Positions 35,592 to 44,021 of a DNA stretch of 64,000 bases are shown one piece after another. Each line of letters opens with the position of its first letter. Position 1 is the first letter of the stretch. The DNA lies in contig DASXDL010000026.1 in the NCBI GenBank assembly GCA_036490715.1, positions 144,181-208,180 of the forward strand. Direction: 5' to 3'. The stretch comes from FEN-1191 sp036490715. GTDB taxonomy: Bacteria > Pseudomonadota > Gammaproteobacteria > Steroidobacterales > Steroidobacteraceae. The translations under genes and the position numbers were made by a program. The notes below the pieces were generated by a model. That model ran no database searches and was not told the origin of the DNA. It saw only the letters and a program-made list of their open reading frames with translations.

Positions 35592-36991
35592 GCGCGCCTG
35601 ACTCCTCGGTCGAAGTCACCGAGGTCATCGATTCGGCGGGCTACCTGCGGCTGCCGATCGGCATCGCGCTGGTGTCGATTCTTATCATGCTGATCGATGG
35701 CTACGACCTGCAGACCATGTCGTTTGTCGCTCCGGCGCTGGTGGCGGACTGGCATGTGGCGCGCGCCGACCTGGGCTGGGTACTGAATGGCAGCTTGATC
35801 GGCATGGCCTTCGGCTCGATCGGACTGGGCCGACTCGGGGACACCATCGGGCGCAGGAACGCCTACGTCGTGTGCCTGGTGTTCCTGTGTGCCGGTTCGC
35901 TGCTGAGCGCGCACGCCCACAATCTTGATCAGCTGCTCGCGTTCCGCGTGATCACCGGTATCGGGCTGGGCGGAGCGACGCCGCTGGCCACCACGTTCAT
36001 TGCCGAATGGGCGCCGCGTCGGATCCGCAGCATTGCCGTCGCCTGCGTCGTGGTGGCAGTGCCGCTGGGCGGAATGCTGGGCGCAATGATTGCCAAACGA
36101 GTGATGCCGGAGTTCGGCTGGCGGGCGATCTTCTGGATTGGCGCCGCACTGCCGCTGCTTTTCTTCGTGCTGGCCGTGACGCTGTTGCCGGAGTCACCGA
36201 AATTTCTGGCTCAGAGCCCGGCTCGATCGCGTCAACTGGCCGCCGCGCTCAATCGGTTGTTGCGCGAGCCGCGCTTTGACGGCAGCGAGCGCTTTCACAT
36301 TGCCGAGGCCGCCGCGCCTTCGCGACATTGGTTGAGCGTCATCCTCAGCCGCCAGTACCTGCATACCACGCTGCTGCTTTGGGGCGCGTTTACCTTCAAC
36401 ACCGTCGGGCTGTACTCGTTCGCCAACTGGCTGCCGACCCTGCTCACAGCCGCAGGCTTTTCCCAGGCGGCGGCGTTGGACGAACTCAAATATTTCAATT
36501 TCGGTGGTTTCTTCGGCGCCGTTGGCGGCGCAATCTTGATTGGTCGCTACGGCTCGCGCATCGTCGGTACCAGCCTGGCACTGCTCGGAGTTGTCGCCAC
36601 ACTGCTGATCGGCGTTGCCCTGACGCTGCCCTCCTCGCCGGCAATTCAGCTGTCGCTGCTGGTGGTTGTGGCCGGTGCGGCACTCAGTGGCATGCAGTCA
36701 TTCGTGTACGCAGTCGGCGCCAATTCGTACGCCACCTACGTTCGTGGGGCCGGCGTCGGTTGTGCACAGACGATCTCGCGCGTGGGTGGCATTCTGGGTG
36801 GCTTTGCGGCTGCGGCGTTCTTCGCATTGCGACCGCAACCGCCGGTGGGCGTATTTTTTTACGCGGTGGCGACCTTGGGAGTGGCGGTAGCGGTCAGCTA
36901 CGGCCTGCTCCGGACTCACATCCGGGCAAACTCCTCCGAGCCAGGCGGCGCGCAGGCCCTGCGAGTCGCTGCAACGCAGGACGGCGCTTAA
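35588..36991 (+). CDS. MFS transporter, aromatic acid:H+ symporter (AAHS)-like
   Basis: A 467-residue major facilitator protein with 12 helices. AAHS-type features are LIDGYDLQTMSFVAPAL in helix 1 (the DGxD motif), GRLGDTIGRRNAYV in loop 2-3, FRVITGIGLGGATPLATTFIAEWAPRR in helix 4-5 (given here as positions 118-144), and LPESPKFL. Members import benzoate, protocatechuate or similar acids. It is last in the five-gene operon, overlapping the dehydrogenase by four bases, and is followed by a terminator. Confidence 0.9.
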   Translation: MSAPDSSVEVTEVIDSAGYLRLPIGIALVSILIMLIDGYDLQTMSFVAPALVADWHVARADLGWVLNGSLIGMAFGSIGLGRLGDTIGRRNAYVVCLVFLCAGSLLSAHAHNLDQLLAFRVITGIGLGGATPLATTFIAEWAPRRIRSIAVACVVVAVPLGGMLGAMIAKRVMPEFGWRAIFWIGAALPLLFFVLAVTLLPESPKFLAQSPARSRQLAAALNRLLREPRFDGSERFHIAEAAAPSRHWLSVILSRQYLHTTLLLWGAFTFNTVGLYSFANWLPTLLTAAGFSQAAALDELKYFNFGGFFGAVGGAILIGRYGSRIVGTSLALLGVVATLLIGVALTLPSSPAIQLSLLVVVAGAALSGMQSFVYAVGANSYATYVRGAGVGCAQTISRVGGILGGFAAAAFFALRPQPPVGVFFYAVATLGVAVAVSYGLLRTHIRANSSEPGGAQALRVAATQDGA

Positions 36992-37161
36992 TCGGCAAGA
37001 GACAGAATCGACACATTCCAGCGCGCCTGCGATTCAAATGCATCTGCCGGGAGCCAGAACCGGCACACCCGCAACCGAACACCTATATATAGAGTCGCCC
37101 GAACTGCATCGCGCGGCGACGTGCCAATCACTACCGCTACGCGTTCGCACAGCGCTTTAAT

Positions 37162-37189
37162 CCCGCCGATGGCGGGCTCGCATCACTTT
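37162..37189 (+). terminator. Terminator of the catabolic operon
   Basis: A CCCGCC-GAT-GGCGGG hairpin (37162-37176) is followed after ten bases by a TTTTT run. The T-tract is somewhat distant, so termination may be partial. Confidence 0.5.
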
Positions 37190-37219
37190 TTCGTTCGGGA
37201 AGTTGTCACCTCTCGGTTT

Positions 37220-37232
37220 GGGAGAAAGTCCC
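37220..37232 (+). promoter_or_regulatory. Candidate operator upstream of xoxF
   Basis: GGGAGAAAGTCCC, a GGGA-N5-TCCC palindrome, lies 92 bp before the xoxF ATG and 27 bp before a TATAGC box. Flanked by a 5' T, it shares 12 of 14 bases with the site at 50428-50441 before the TonB-dependent receptor gene, at nearly the same distance from the start codon and in the same orientation. Confidence 0.5.
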
Positions 37233-37324
37233 ATGTAATCCACCGGGACTGGCGTCCAATATAGCCGCGGCCGCTTTCGCGGTGACATGAAAACGCCAAC
37301 CACGCCTTAGGGGAGGTATAACGA

Positions 37325-39241
37325 ATGCGATCTGGGCAACGATTAACTGGGTTTTGGAGATTCGCGGCACTGTTGAGCGCCGCGGGTGTCACCGCCCTGG
37401 GAATGAGCGGAGCGACTTTTGCCGGAAGCGACGAGATCGTTACTGAGGCAAAGAACGCCGATCTGTGGCCGGCTCCCGGCCGCGATCTCTCTCTGACCCG
37501 ACATAGCACCCTCGGTGATATTAACGCTGGCAATGTCAGCAAACTGCAGATGATCTGGTCGCAATCAACCGGAGCACTGCGTGGTCACGAGGGCCAGCCG
37601 ATCGTCGTTACTGTCGACGGCAAACCGATGATGTACTTCGTCAGTGCCTGGCCGAACATCGTGCAGGCGCTGGATCTGTCGGATCCGGACAATCCGAAAC
37701 AGATTTGGAATTACGTCAAAAAGTCCGATCGTGATGACTCGGCTGTGCCGCGCGCCTGCTGCGACACCGTCAATCGTGGTCTGAACTACACCGACGGCAA
37801 GATCATCTTCCACACGCTGGACGGCTTCGTCATTGCACTCGATGCCAAGTCGGGCAAAGAGATTTGGGCAGTGAAGCATGCCTATCCGGAGCACGGCGAG
37901 ACCATCACCGGGCCGACCATCATTGCCGGTGACCTCGTGGTCGCTGGATTCGGTGGCGATGAATTTGCCGCACGCGGCCGCCTGAGTGCCTATCGCATCA
38001 AGGACGGCAGCAAGGTGTGGGAGTGTCAGAGCAACGGTACCGACAAGGAAGTCTGCCTGACGTCGGAATCCAACAAGCACCACCCGGAATTTGGCACCGC
38101 TGGCAAGGACATCAGCTTGCACAGCTATCCGGGCGATGAGTGGAAGCGCGGTGGTGGTTCACCCTGGGCCTGGGGCAGCTATGACCCCGAGCTCAAGATA
38201 ATCTACTGGTCCACCGGCAACCCTGGCAACTGGAGCCCCACCACGCGTTGCGATAGCGACACGCACGAGAAGTGCAACGACGGGCACCAGGACAACAAGT
38301 TCTCGATGACGATCTTCGCCCGCAAGGCTGAGACGGGCGAGGTGGTCTGGGCCTATCAGATGACCCCGTTCGATCAGTGGGACTATGACGGCGTCAACGA
38401 GAATATCCTCACGTCCATGCCGGTCGACGGCAAGGACCGCAAGGTGCTGGTGCATTTCGATCGCAATGGCTTCTGCTACGTGATCGACCGCGTTGATGGC
38501 ACGCTGCTGCGCGCCAACAAGTTCGTCACCGTCAACTGGGCCGAAAAGGTCGATCTCAAGACCGGACGCCCCGTGAAGGTGAAGGAACATTCGCCGTTCG
38601 ACATTCATCGCAATACGCAGGCTTGTCCTTCGGCCATGGGCGGCAAGGACCAGCAGCCAGCGGCGACCGATCCTTCCGATCCGACCAAGTTCTACGTACC
38701 GACCAACAACTGGTGCATGGAAGATGAGCCGCAGGCTCGCACCCATACCCAGCAGGGCACCGTGTACGTGTTCGCCAATGTCTACATGTACGAAGAGAAG
38801 CCTGGCGTGTCCGGGAAGTTCAAGAAGTTCGACGTGCTGACCGGCAAGTCGGACTGGGAAATTCCGGATTCGTATCCGAACTGGGGCGGCGCCCTGGTGA
38901 CCGATGGCGGCTTAGTGTTCTACGGCAGTCTCGGTGGCGACTTCCGCGCCGTCGACCGCAACTCCGGCAAGGTGGTGTGGCAGCGGAAACTGGGTTCGGG
39001 AATCATCGGCAATCCGATCGCCTATAAGGTCGGCGGCCATGAGTACGTCTCGGTGTTCTGCGGAATCGGCGGCTGGATCGGCCTGCCAGCAGTCGCTGGC
39101 GCCGGCGCCTCACCGAACTACGCCTATGGGCTCGATCAAGACGACAAGTTCGGCGCGATCGGTGCCACGGCAATGGCGAAAGCATCGGGACTGTTCAACA
39201 TCCCGTCTGGCGGCATGCTGTACACGTTCCGTGTAATGTAA
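37325..39241 (+). CDS. xoxF: Lanthanide-dependent PQQ methanol/alcohol dehydrogenase XoxF
   Basis: A 638-residue periplasmic quinoprotein with a signal peptide ending near SGATFAG (residue 34) and an eight-bladed propeller. The vicinal disulfide Cys145-Cys146 is in RACCDTV. The active site reads QWDYDGVNEN: Asp353 is the catalytic base, and Asp355 is the extra acid two residues later that marks lanthanide-using enzymes; calcium MxaF has Ala there. The PQQ-site Trp-rich and Gly-rich repeats are present. It should oxidise methanol or other primary alcohols and pass electrons to a cytochrome c. The XoxF clade was not determined. GGGGAGG precedes the ATG. A long hairpin separates it from the XoxJ-like gene, suggesting that xoxF is expressed above the rest. 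Confidence 0.93.
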   Translation: MRSGQRLTGFWRFAALLSAAGVTALGMSGATFAGSDEIVTEAKNADLWPAPGRDLSLTRHSTLGDINAGNVSKLQMIWSQSTGALRGHEGQPIVVTVDGKPMMYFVSAWPNIVQALDLSDPDNPKQIWNYVKKSDRDDSAVPRACCDTVNRGLNYTDGKIIFHTLDGFVIALDAKSGKEIWAVKHAYPEHGETITGPTIIAGDLVVAGFGGDEFAARGRLSAYRIKDGSKVWECQSNGTDKEVCLTSESNKHHPEFGTAGKDISLHSYPGDEWKRGGGSPWAWGSYDPELKIIYWSTGNPGNWSPTTRCDSDTHEKCNDGHQDNKFSMTIFARKAETGEVVWAYQMTPFDQWDYDGVNENILTSMPVDGKDRKVLVHFDRNGFCYVIDRVDGTLLRANKFVTVNWAEKVDLKTGRPVKVKEHSPFDIHRNTQACPSAMGGKDQQPAATDPSDPTKFYVPTNNWCMEDEPQARTHTQQGTVYVFANVYMYEEKPGVSGKFKKFDVLTGKSDWEIPDSYPNWGGALVTDGGLVFYGSLGGDFRAVDRNSGKVVWQRKLGSGIIGNPIAYKVGGHEYVSVFCGIGGWIGLPAVAGAGASPNYAYGLDQDDKFGAIGATAMAKASGLFNIPSGGMLYTFRVM

Positions 39242-39262
39242 GTTTGCGATAGGGCCTACAGT

Positions 39263-39306
39263 ATTGGCGCCAGGTGCTCGTAAGAGCGCCTGGCGCCAAT
39301 TTCTTC
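39263..39306 (+). terminator. Long hairpin between xoxF and xoxJ-like gene
   Basis: A 12-bp perfect stem ATTGGCGCCAGG / CCTGGCGCCAAT (39263-39274, 39289-39300) is extended by a T-G pair and GCTC/GAGC closing a GTAA loop, then TTCTTCT. It should stop most transcripts or protect the xoxF mRNA 3' end. Confidence 0.75.
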
Positions 39307-39370
39307 TAGCGACCATGAGAACTGACCCGGTCCGCTGCGCGGCGCGGGTTCCAATTACAAGGAGATAAGA

Positions 39371-41230
39371 ATGCGTCCACTCGCGCGGCGCGCCGCTCCG
39401 TCACTGGCGATCACCCTGGCATTGCTGTGCGCTCACCCTGCCCCGGCGGCGGCCCAGTCGGCCGATTCGACCACCGTCGACTCAACGACTGCTCCTCCCT
39501 CCACGCCCGCCAGTCAGAACGCCTACATCGGCGGCGAGAAGGATTTCGACGACATGGATCAGCAGGAGCGCGATGCCGCCAAGGCCGCGGCACGCACGCG
39601 CAAGTACACAAATCTTCGGGTCTGCGCCGATCCCGGCAACATGCCGTTCTCCAATAACAAGGCCGAGGGATTCGAGAACAAGATCGCCGAGGCACTGGCG
39701 GAGGACATGGGAGCACACGTCAGCTATGCGTGGCGGCCGACTTTCGAGCGCGGTCTTACTCGACAGCCGATGCAGGAACTCAATATCTGCGACGTGATGG
39801 TCGGTGTTCCGACCGACTACGAGGCACTGCTGACCACGGCTTCGCTCTATCGCAGCACCTACGTGTTTGCCTATCGCAGCGATCGCGGTATCAAGATCAA
39901 GGGACTGACCGACCCAGCCCTCAAGAAGCTGCGCATCGGTGTCTACGAAACCTCAGGGTTGCGCAACGCTCTGGCCAATCACGGCGCCAAAAGCAATGTC
40001 CAAGTGATGGCCACCAGTCACGACGCCGACCTGGTTCCCGCGCACCAGCCGTGGCATCAGGTCGAGCAGGTGGTCGACGGCCAACTCGATGTCGCTGCCG
40101 TATGGGGGCCGTTTGCCGGCTGGGTGAAGAAGACCCGCGACGCGCCGCTGACGCTGCAGCCCACTAACCTGATGGACGATCACGTACCGATGGAATTCAG
40201 CGTTGCCATTGGCGTGCGGCGCTTCGACGCCGTACTGAAGTATGCGCTCGAGAACGCGATGGAGGACAAGAAGGATGCCATCGCCAAGATCCTGTCGGAC
40301 TATGGCGTACCGCTGGTTCAGTGCAGCGACTGCCTGATTTCGGGAGATATTCCCGCGCATGGCGATTATATTATTCAGCCAACGGAGGACGAGACCGCTG
40401 ACCGCCCGCCGATTAGGACCGACACGCCGCGTGCGCAGGTCGACCAATGGCTGGCGCAGGGCAGCGACATCAATGACGAGCTCGATTCTGCAGCTCTGGC
40501 AGCCGATCTGGAGCGGGTTAAGTATCTGTTGACGAAGAAAGGCGTCGACATCAATAACCGGGGGAATGATGGCGAAACGCCCTTGCACCTCGCTGTGGCC
40601 AACAGCGACAACGAGATGATCGCCTACCTGCTCGATCACAAGGCGAAGATCGACCAAACCGACAGCGACGGCTATACGCCGCTGGCGCTGGGTGCCGCAC
40701 GCGACAAGACCAGCTCGATCAAGTTGCTGGCCTCGCGCCACGCCGATCTCGAGACGCAGATCCCAGGCGGCTACACGCCGCTATTCATCGCGCTGGGTCA
40801 GGGCAAGCTGTCGGCTGCCAAGGCGCTGATCGAGGCGGGCGCGCGCTGCGACGTATTTGAGGGTAAGCAGCATTTCTCGATGCTGATGGCGGTCGCTACC
40901 CAGCGGCCGCCGGAACGGCGATTGACACAGGTCATGCAGAAAGTCGGGCCGGTCGAGGTTGCTCAGGACCTCATCAAGCACAGCGCCGATGTCAACGCGG
41001 CGACCCCAGCGGGTGTGACGGCTACCATGATCGCAGCCGCGCACGACAACGCGCCGATGATTGGACTACTCGCGCATGCCGGAGCGCGCCTGGATGCGAA
41101 GTCCGCTGAGGGGCAAACGGCTCTTGATATTGCGAACCAGAACGGATCCGACTCAGCGGTGCGCATGCTGCAGCTGATGCAGGACACCGCCATCTCCGGC
41201 ACCAGTTCGGGCATGCCAGCGACCCACTGA
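39371..41230 (+). CDS. XoxJ/MxaJ-like periplasmic binding protein fused to ankyrin repeats
   Basis: A 619-residue secreted protein (signal to about AAAQS, residue 29). Residues about 80-330 form the substrate-binding fold of the quinoprotein-dehydrogenase-associated family (TIGR03871/MxaJ-like): LRVCADPGNMPFSNNKAEGFE, then NICDVMVGVPTDYEA and VDGQLDVAAVWGPFAGW. Residues about 365-605 hold about six ankyrin repeats (GETPLHLAVANSDNEMIAYLL, YTPLALGAA, YTPLFIALGQGKLSAAKALI and others, listed by fragment). Typical XoxJ proteins end after the binding fold. XoxJ proteins are thought to help mature XoxF; ankyrins would add a protein-binding arm. A strong AAGGAG lies before the ATG. It is followed closely by the cytochrome gene. 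Confidence 0.88.
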   Translation: MRPLARRAAPSLAITLALLCAHPAPAAAQSADSTTVDSTTAPPSTPASQNAYIGGEKDFDDMDQQERDAAKAAARTRKYTNLRVCADPGNMPFSNNKAEGFENKIAEALAEDMGAHVSYAWRPTFERGLTRQPMQELNICDVMVGVPTDYEALLTTASLYRSTYVFAYRSDRGIKIKGLTDPALKKLRIGVYETSGLRNALANHGAKSNVQVMATSHDADLVPAHQPWHQVEQVVDGQLDVAAVWGPFAGWVKKTRDAPLTLQPTNLMDDHVPMEFSVAIGVRRFDAVLKYALENAMEDKKDAIAKILSDYGVPLVQCSDCLISGDIPAHGDYIIQPTEDETADRPPIRTDTPRAQVDQWLAQGSDINDELDSAALAADLERVKYLLTKKGVDINNRGNDGETPLHLAVANSDNEMIAYLLDHKAKIDQTDSDGYTPLALGAARDKTSSIKLLASRHADLETQIPGGYTPLFIALGQGKLSAAKALIEAGARCDVFEGKQHFSMLMAVATQRPPERRLTQVMQKVGPVEVAQDLIKHSADVNAATPAGVTATMIAAAHDNAPMIGLLAHAGARLDAKSAEGQTALDIANQNGSDSAVRMLQLMQDTAISGTSSGMPATH

Positions 41231-41257
41231 TTTCGGCGATTCACCCAAGGAGTGTTC

Positions 41258-41749
41258 ATGCGCGCGAAGGTTTCCGGATCGATGGGGCTGATCGCTGTGG
41301 GTTTGGCCCTGATGATAGTCAGCGTATCCCCCGCCTGGGCGGACAGCGCGGCACAGACGATGACTCCCCAGCAGCGGGTTGACAGCGCCCCGAAAGGAAC
41401 GCTCAAGAATCCGTATAGGACGGATCAGCAGGACAAGGTCAAAGAGGGCCATGAACTGTTCATGAGCTACAGTTGCAATGGCTGCCACGGTGGCACCGGC
41501 GGTGGCGGCATGTGTCCGCCGCTCACCGGCGACGTCTGGTTTTACGGCATTGACGACGACACCCTGTTCCGGCTGGTCACGCTCGGGAGTCTGGGCATGG
41601 ACAGGGCCGGATTCCAGCATTTGGGCGGTCCCGGGCTGCAGATGCCGCCGTTCGCCTCGATCCTCAAGAGCGATGACGAGCTGTGGAAGATCCTCACCTG
41701 GATCCGCACCGTCTACAAAGGTGATCCCAAAAAGAAGACCTGGGAGTGA
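41258..41749 (+). CDS. Periplasmic cytochrome c (XoxG-like electron acceptor)
   Basis: A 163-residue c-type cytochrome with a signal peptide (to about PAWA-DS, residue 29) and one heme motif, CNGCH (C73, C76, H77). The probable axial Met is in GLQMPPFA. It is the natural candidate to take electrons from XoxF. The sequence between heme and Met is rich in Gly and Asp (GGTGGGGMCPPLTGDVW), and an added Cys lies there. The start is the ATG at 41258 with AAGGAG five bases upstream; a GTG two codons earlier is inside the ribosome site. The next gene's GTG overlaps its stop. Confidence 0.87.
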   Translation: MRAKVSGSMGLIAVGLALMIVSVSPAWADSAAQTMTPQQRVDSAPKGTLKNPYRTDQQDKVKEGHELFMSYSCNGCHGGTGGGGMCPPLTGDVWFYGIDDDTLFRLVTLGSLGMDRAGFQHLGGPGLQMPPFASILKSDDELWKILTWIRTVYKGDPKKKTWE

Positions 41750-42975
41750 TTGCGCGCGGCGCGCTCACGAGCCTGCTGCTCGGCGCGCTGGCCGTTACAG
41801 CCGCAGCGGGCAACGCAGCCGATACCGCGCCCTCACCCACCCCCGCGCTGCAGATCGTGTACCTCACCAAAGAGGATCCGACGACTCCGCGCGGTTCGCT
41901 GATGGATCCGGTCGTCGGCGACTACGGCTGGCAGGGAGCTCGCTTCGGAATCGAGGAACTCAACGCCAGTGGCCGCTTCCTTGGCAAGCGCTATGACTTG
42001 ATCAAGCTGTCGGTGTCATCCAGCGGCGACGTCCAGGCGGCCGCCCGTGACGCGCTTGCAGCGGGCCATGCATTGATCGTGGCAGACCTCAAAGCCCCCG
42101 ATCTGCTCGCGGTCGCCGATCTGCCACAAGCGCGCCAGGCGCTGCTGCTGGATGCGCGCAGCAGCGACGATGCCCTGCGGCAGGCCGATTGCCGCGGCAA
42201 CGTTTTCCACCTTCTTCCCAACTGGGCGATGCGGGCCGACGCGATCGGCCAGTATCTTGCGCGCCGCCACTGGACGCGCTGGTTCTTGCTCACCGGAACC
42301 AGCGTCGATGATCACGCCTATGCGGACGCGATCGAGCGCAGTGCAGCCCGCGTCGGTGCGCACATCGTGGTGAAGAAGAGCTTTCAGGTGAACGGAATCG
42401 GGGATTCCGCGGAGGAGCACGAGCAGATTCAAGCCCGTATCCCCACACTGACCCACGTTGCTATCGCCTACGACGTTCTGATCGTTGCCGACACCGCCGA
42501 CGCCTTCGGCGACTACCTGCTGTTTCATACTTTCGACCCCAGGCTGGTTGCTGGCACCCATGGACTGCGGGCGGTCGCCTGGGACTCCGACTTCCGCGAA
42601 TACGCCGCGCGCGGCGTGCAGTACCGGTTTCATCTGCTGAGCAGTCGCGATATGACCGAGCGTGATTACGGCAACTGGCTCGCCACGGCAATCATCGGCG
42701 ATGCGGTGACGCGCGGAGGAGTGAGCGACGCGCCAAGCATCCGCGCTTACCTGCTGTCCAAGAACTTCTCGATGGCCGCCTTCAAAGGCGAAGGCTTGAG
42801 CTTTCGGCCCTGGGATCTGCAGCTGCGTCAGCCGCTGCTGCTGTTTGGCTCGCGCGCCCTGGTATCGATGTGGCCACTGGGCGATTCGGGCCAGATCAGC
42901 CTGCAGACCGATGCCATCGGCTACGGAGCAAAGGAATCGCGTTGCCGGATGACCGGAGGTCACCATGAACCCTAG
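41746..42975 (+). CDS. ABC-type substrate-binding protein of PQQ-alcohol dehydrogenase systems (TIGR03863-like)
   Basis: A 409-residue secreted protein with a type I periplasmic-binding fold like branched-chain amino acid receptors. A signal peptide ends near AGNA-AD. It starts LQIVYLTKEDPTTPRGS and keeps GDYGWQGARFGIEELNASGRFLG, matching the family found in PQQ-dependent alcohol dehydrogenase gene sets. Usual neighbours in such sets include ABC ATPase and permease genes; none is present here, so it may act as a sensor or chaperone subunit instead of a transporter part (inference). Translation from GTG at 41746 is coupled to the cytochrome gene. It overlaps the next gene by 11 bases. Confidence 0.87.
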   Translation: MIARGALTSLLLGALAVTAAAGNAADTAPSPTPALQIVYLTKEDPTTPRGSLMDPVVGDYGWQGARFGIEELNASGRFLGKRYDLIKLSVSSSGDVQAAARDALAAGHALIVADLKAPDLLAVADLPQARQALLLDARSSDDALRQADCRGNVFHLLPNWAMRADAIGQYLARRHWTRWFLLTGTSVDDHAYADAIERSAARVGAHIVVKKSFQVNGIGDSAEEHEQIQARIPTLTHVAIAYDVLIVADTADAFGDYLLFHTFDPRLVAGTHGLRAVAWDSDFREYAARGVQYRFHLLSSRDMTERDYGNWLATAIIGDAVTRGGVSDAPSIRAYLLSKNFSMAAFKGEGLSFRPWDLQLRQPLLLFGSRALVSMWPLGDSGQISLQTDAIGYGAKESRCRMTGGHHEP

Positions 42976-43945
42976 CAGAGCGTATTACACCGGGCTGACA
43001 CTATTGCTGCTGGCCGCCCTCGACAGTCGACCCGCGCGTGCCGGCATGTTGTTCATCAGTGATGAGCGCGACAATACCGTGACCGTGGTGGATCCGGCGA
43101 CCCTGAAGACCATCAAGTCGATACCGGTCGGCCGGCGGCCGCGGGGCTTGGTGATCACACCGGATAACAAAGAAGTACTGGTGTGCGACGGCGACGATAA
43201 CCGCATCGACGTTATCGACACGCAGTCGCTCAGCGTCTCGCGCTCGCTCAATCCGGGGCCCGACCCGGAGACGCTGGGCCTGTCCCCGTCCGGCAAGACG
43301 GTCTACGTCGCGAACGAGGACGACAGCATGGTGACGATGCTGGATGAAACCAGCGGCAAGCTGCTGGCCCGCATCCCGGTCGGCATCGAGCCCGAAGGTG
43401 TCGCCGTAAATTCTGATGAGAGCGTCGCCGTGATCGTTTCCGAGTCCAGCAGCATGGCGCACTTCTTCAGTCCCCAGACCCACAAGGTCACCGCCAACGT
43501 GCTGGTGGGCGCGCGCCCCCGGGTCGTGGTGTTTTCACCGGACGAGAAGCAGGTCTGGGTGGCCGCGGAAGTCGGCGGCGAGGTCGACGTGATTGATACC
43601 GCCTCCAAGCAGGTGGTCAAGAAGATCGACTTCGACGTGCCAGGCGTCCGCCGCGAGTTCATCCAGCCCGAGGGCATCCGTTTCTCTCGCGACAGTCGCA
43701 CCGCGTTCGTCGCCTTAGGCAGGGCCAATCACGTGGCGGTGATTGATGTCAAAACTTACGCCGTCAGCGGCTACATTCAGGTGGGACGACGCGTGTGGCA
43801 GCTCGGCATGAGCCTGGATGGCAACACCTTGTACGCCGTCAATGGGCTCACCAACGACGTTACCGTGATCGATGTACCGGGGCGCAAGGTGCGCCAGACC
43901 TTCGTGGTGGGCCGCCTGCCGTGGGGTATTGCTCTCGCCCCTTGA
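42965..43945 (+). CDS. PQQ-catabolism-associated YVTN beta-propeller protein (TIGR03866-like)
   Basis: A 326-residue secreted seven-bladed propeller (signal to ARA-GM, residue 27) with YVTN-type repeats: LFISDERDNTVTVVDPATLK, VYVANEDDSMVTMLDETSGK, LYAVNGLTNDVTVIDVPGRK. This family travels with PQQ alcohol dehydrogenases and the TIGR03863 binding protein. The molecular role is not known. The ATG follows GGAGGTCACC at good spacing, inside the upstream gene. Confidence 0.88.
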   Translation: MNPSRAYYTGLTLLLLAALDSRPARAGMLFISDERDNTVTVVDPATLKTIKSIPVGRRPRGLVITPDNKEVLVCDGDDNRIDVIDTQSLSVSRSLNPGPDPETLGLSPSGKTVYVANEDDSMVTMLDETSGKLLARIPVGIEPEGVAVNSDESVAVIVSESSSMAHFFSPQTHKVTANVLVGARPRVVVFSPDEKQVWVAAEVGGEVDVIDTASKQVVKKIDFDVPGVRREFIQPEGIRFSRDSRTAFVALGRANHVAVIDVKTYAVSGYIQVGRRVWQLGMSLDGNTLYAVNGLTNDVTVIDVPGRKVRQTFVVGRLPWGIALAP

Positions 43946-43971
43946 GGCTTTGGGGTGCCCCGCCGAGCGTC

Positions 43972-43984
43972 GGGAATTTTTCCC
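43972..43984. promoter_or_regulatory. Candidate operator upstream of the kinase gene
   Basis: GGGAATTTTTCCC, the GGGA-N5-TCCC palindrome, lies 37 bp before the kinase ATG and 24 bp before TATATC (44009). The reverse complement shares AATTCCCGAC with the site after the regulator gene. Confidence 0.5.
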
Positions 43985-44021
43985 TAGACACTGCCCGTGG
44001 CCGACACCTATATCCTGCGCC

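Larger units (their letters stand above)
36992..37324. other. xoxF promoter region
   Basis: No gene is seen. It contains a terminator for the upstream operon (37162-37189), a TATATATAGA stretch near 37084, the palindrome at 37220-37232, a TATAGC box at 37260 and a strong ribosome site GGGGAGG at 37311 before the xoxF ATG. The distance from palindrome to ATG leaves a leader of about 50 bases if TATAGC is the -10 element (inference). Confidence 0.6.

Noticed and set aside
37084..37093. TATATATAGA as the main xoxF -10 box
   Set aside because: It lies 230 bases before the ATG and upstream of the terminator of the preceding operon, so a box after the palindrome (TATAGC, 37260) is a better candidate.
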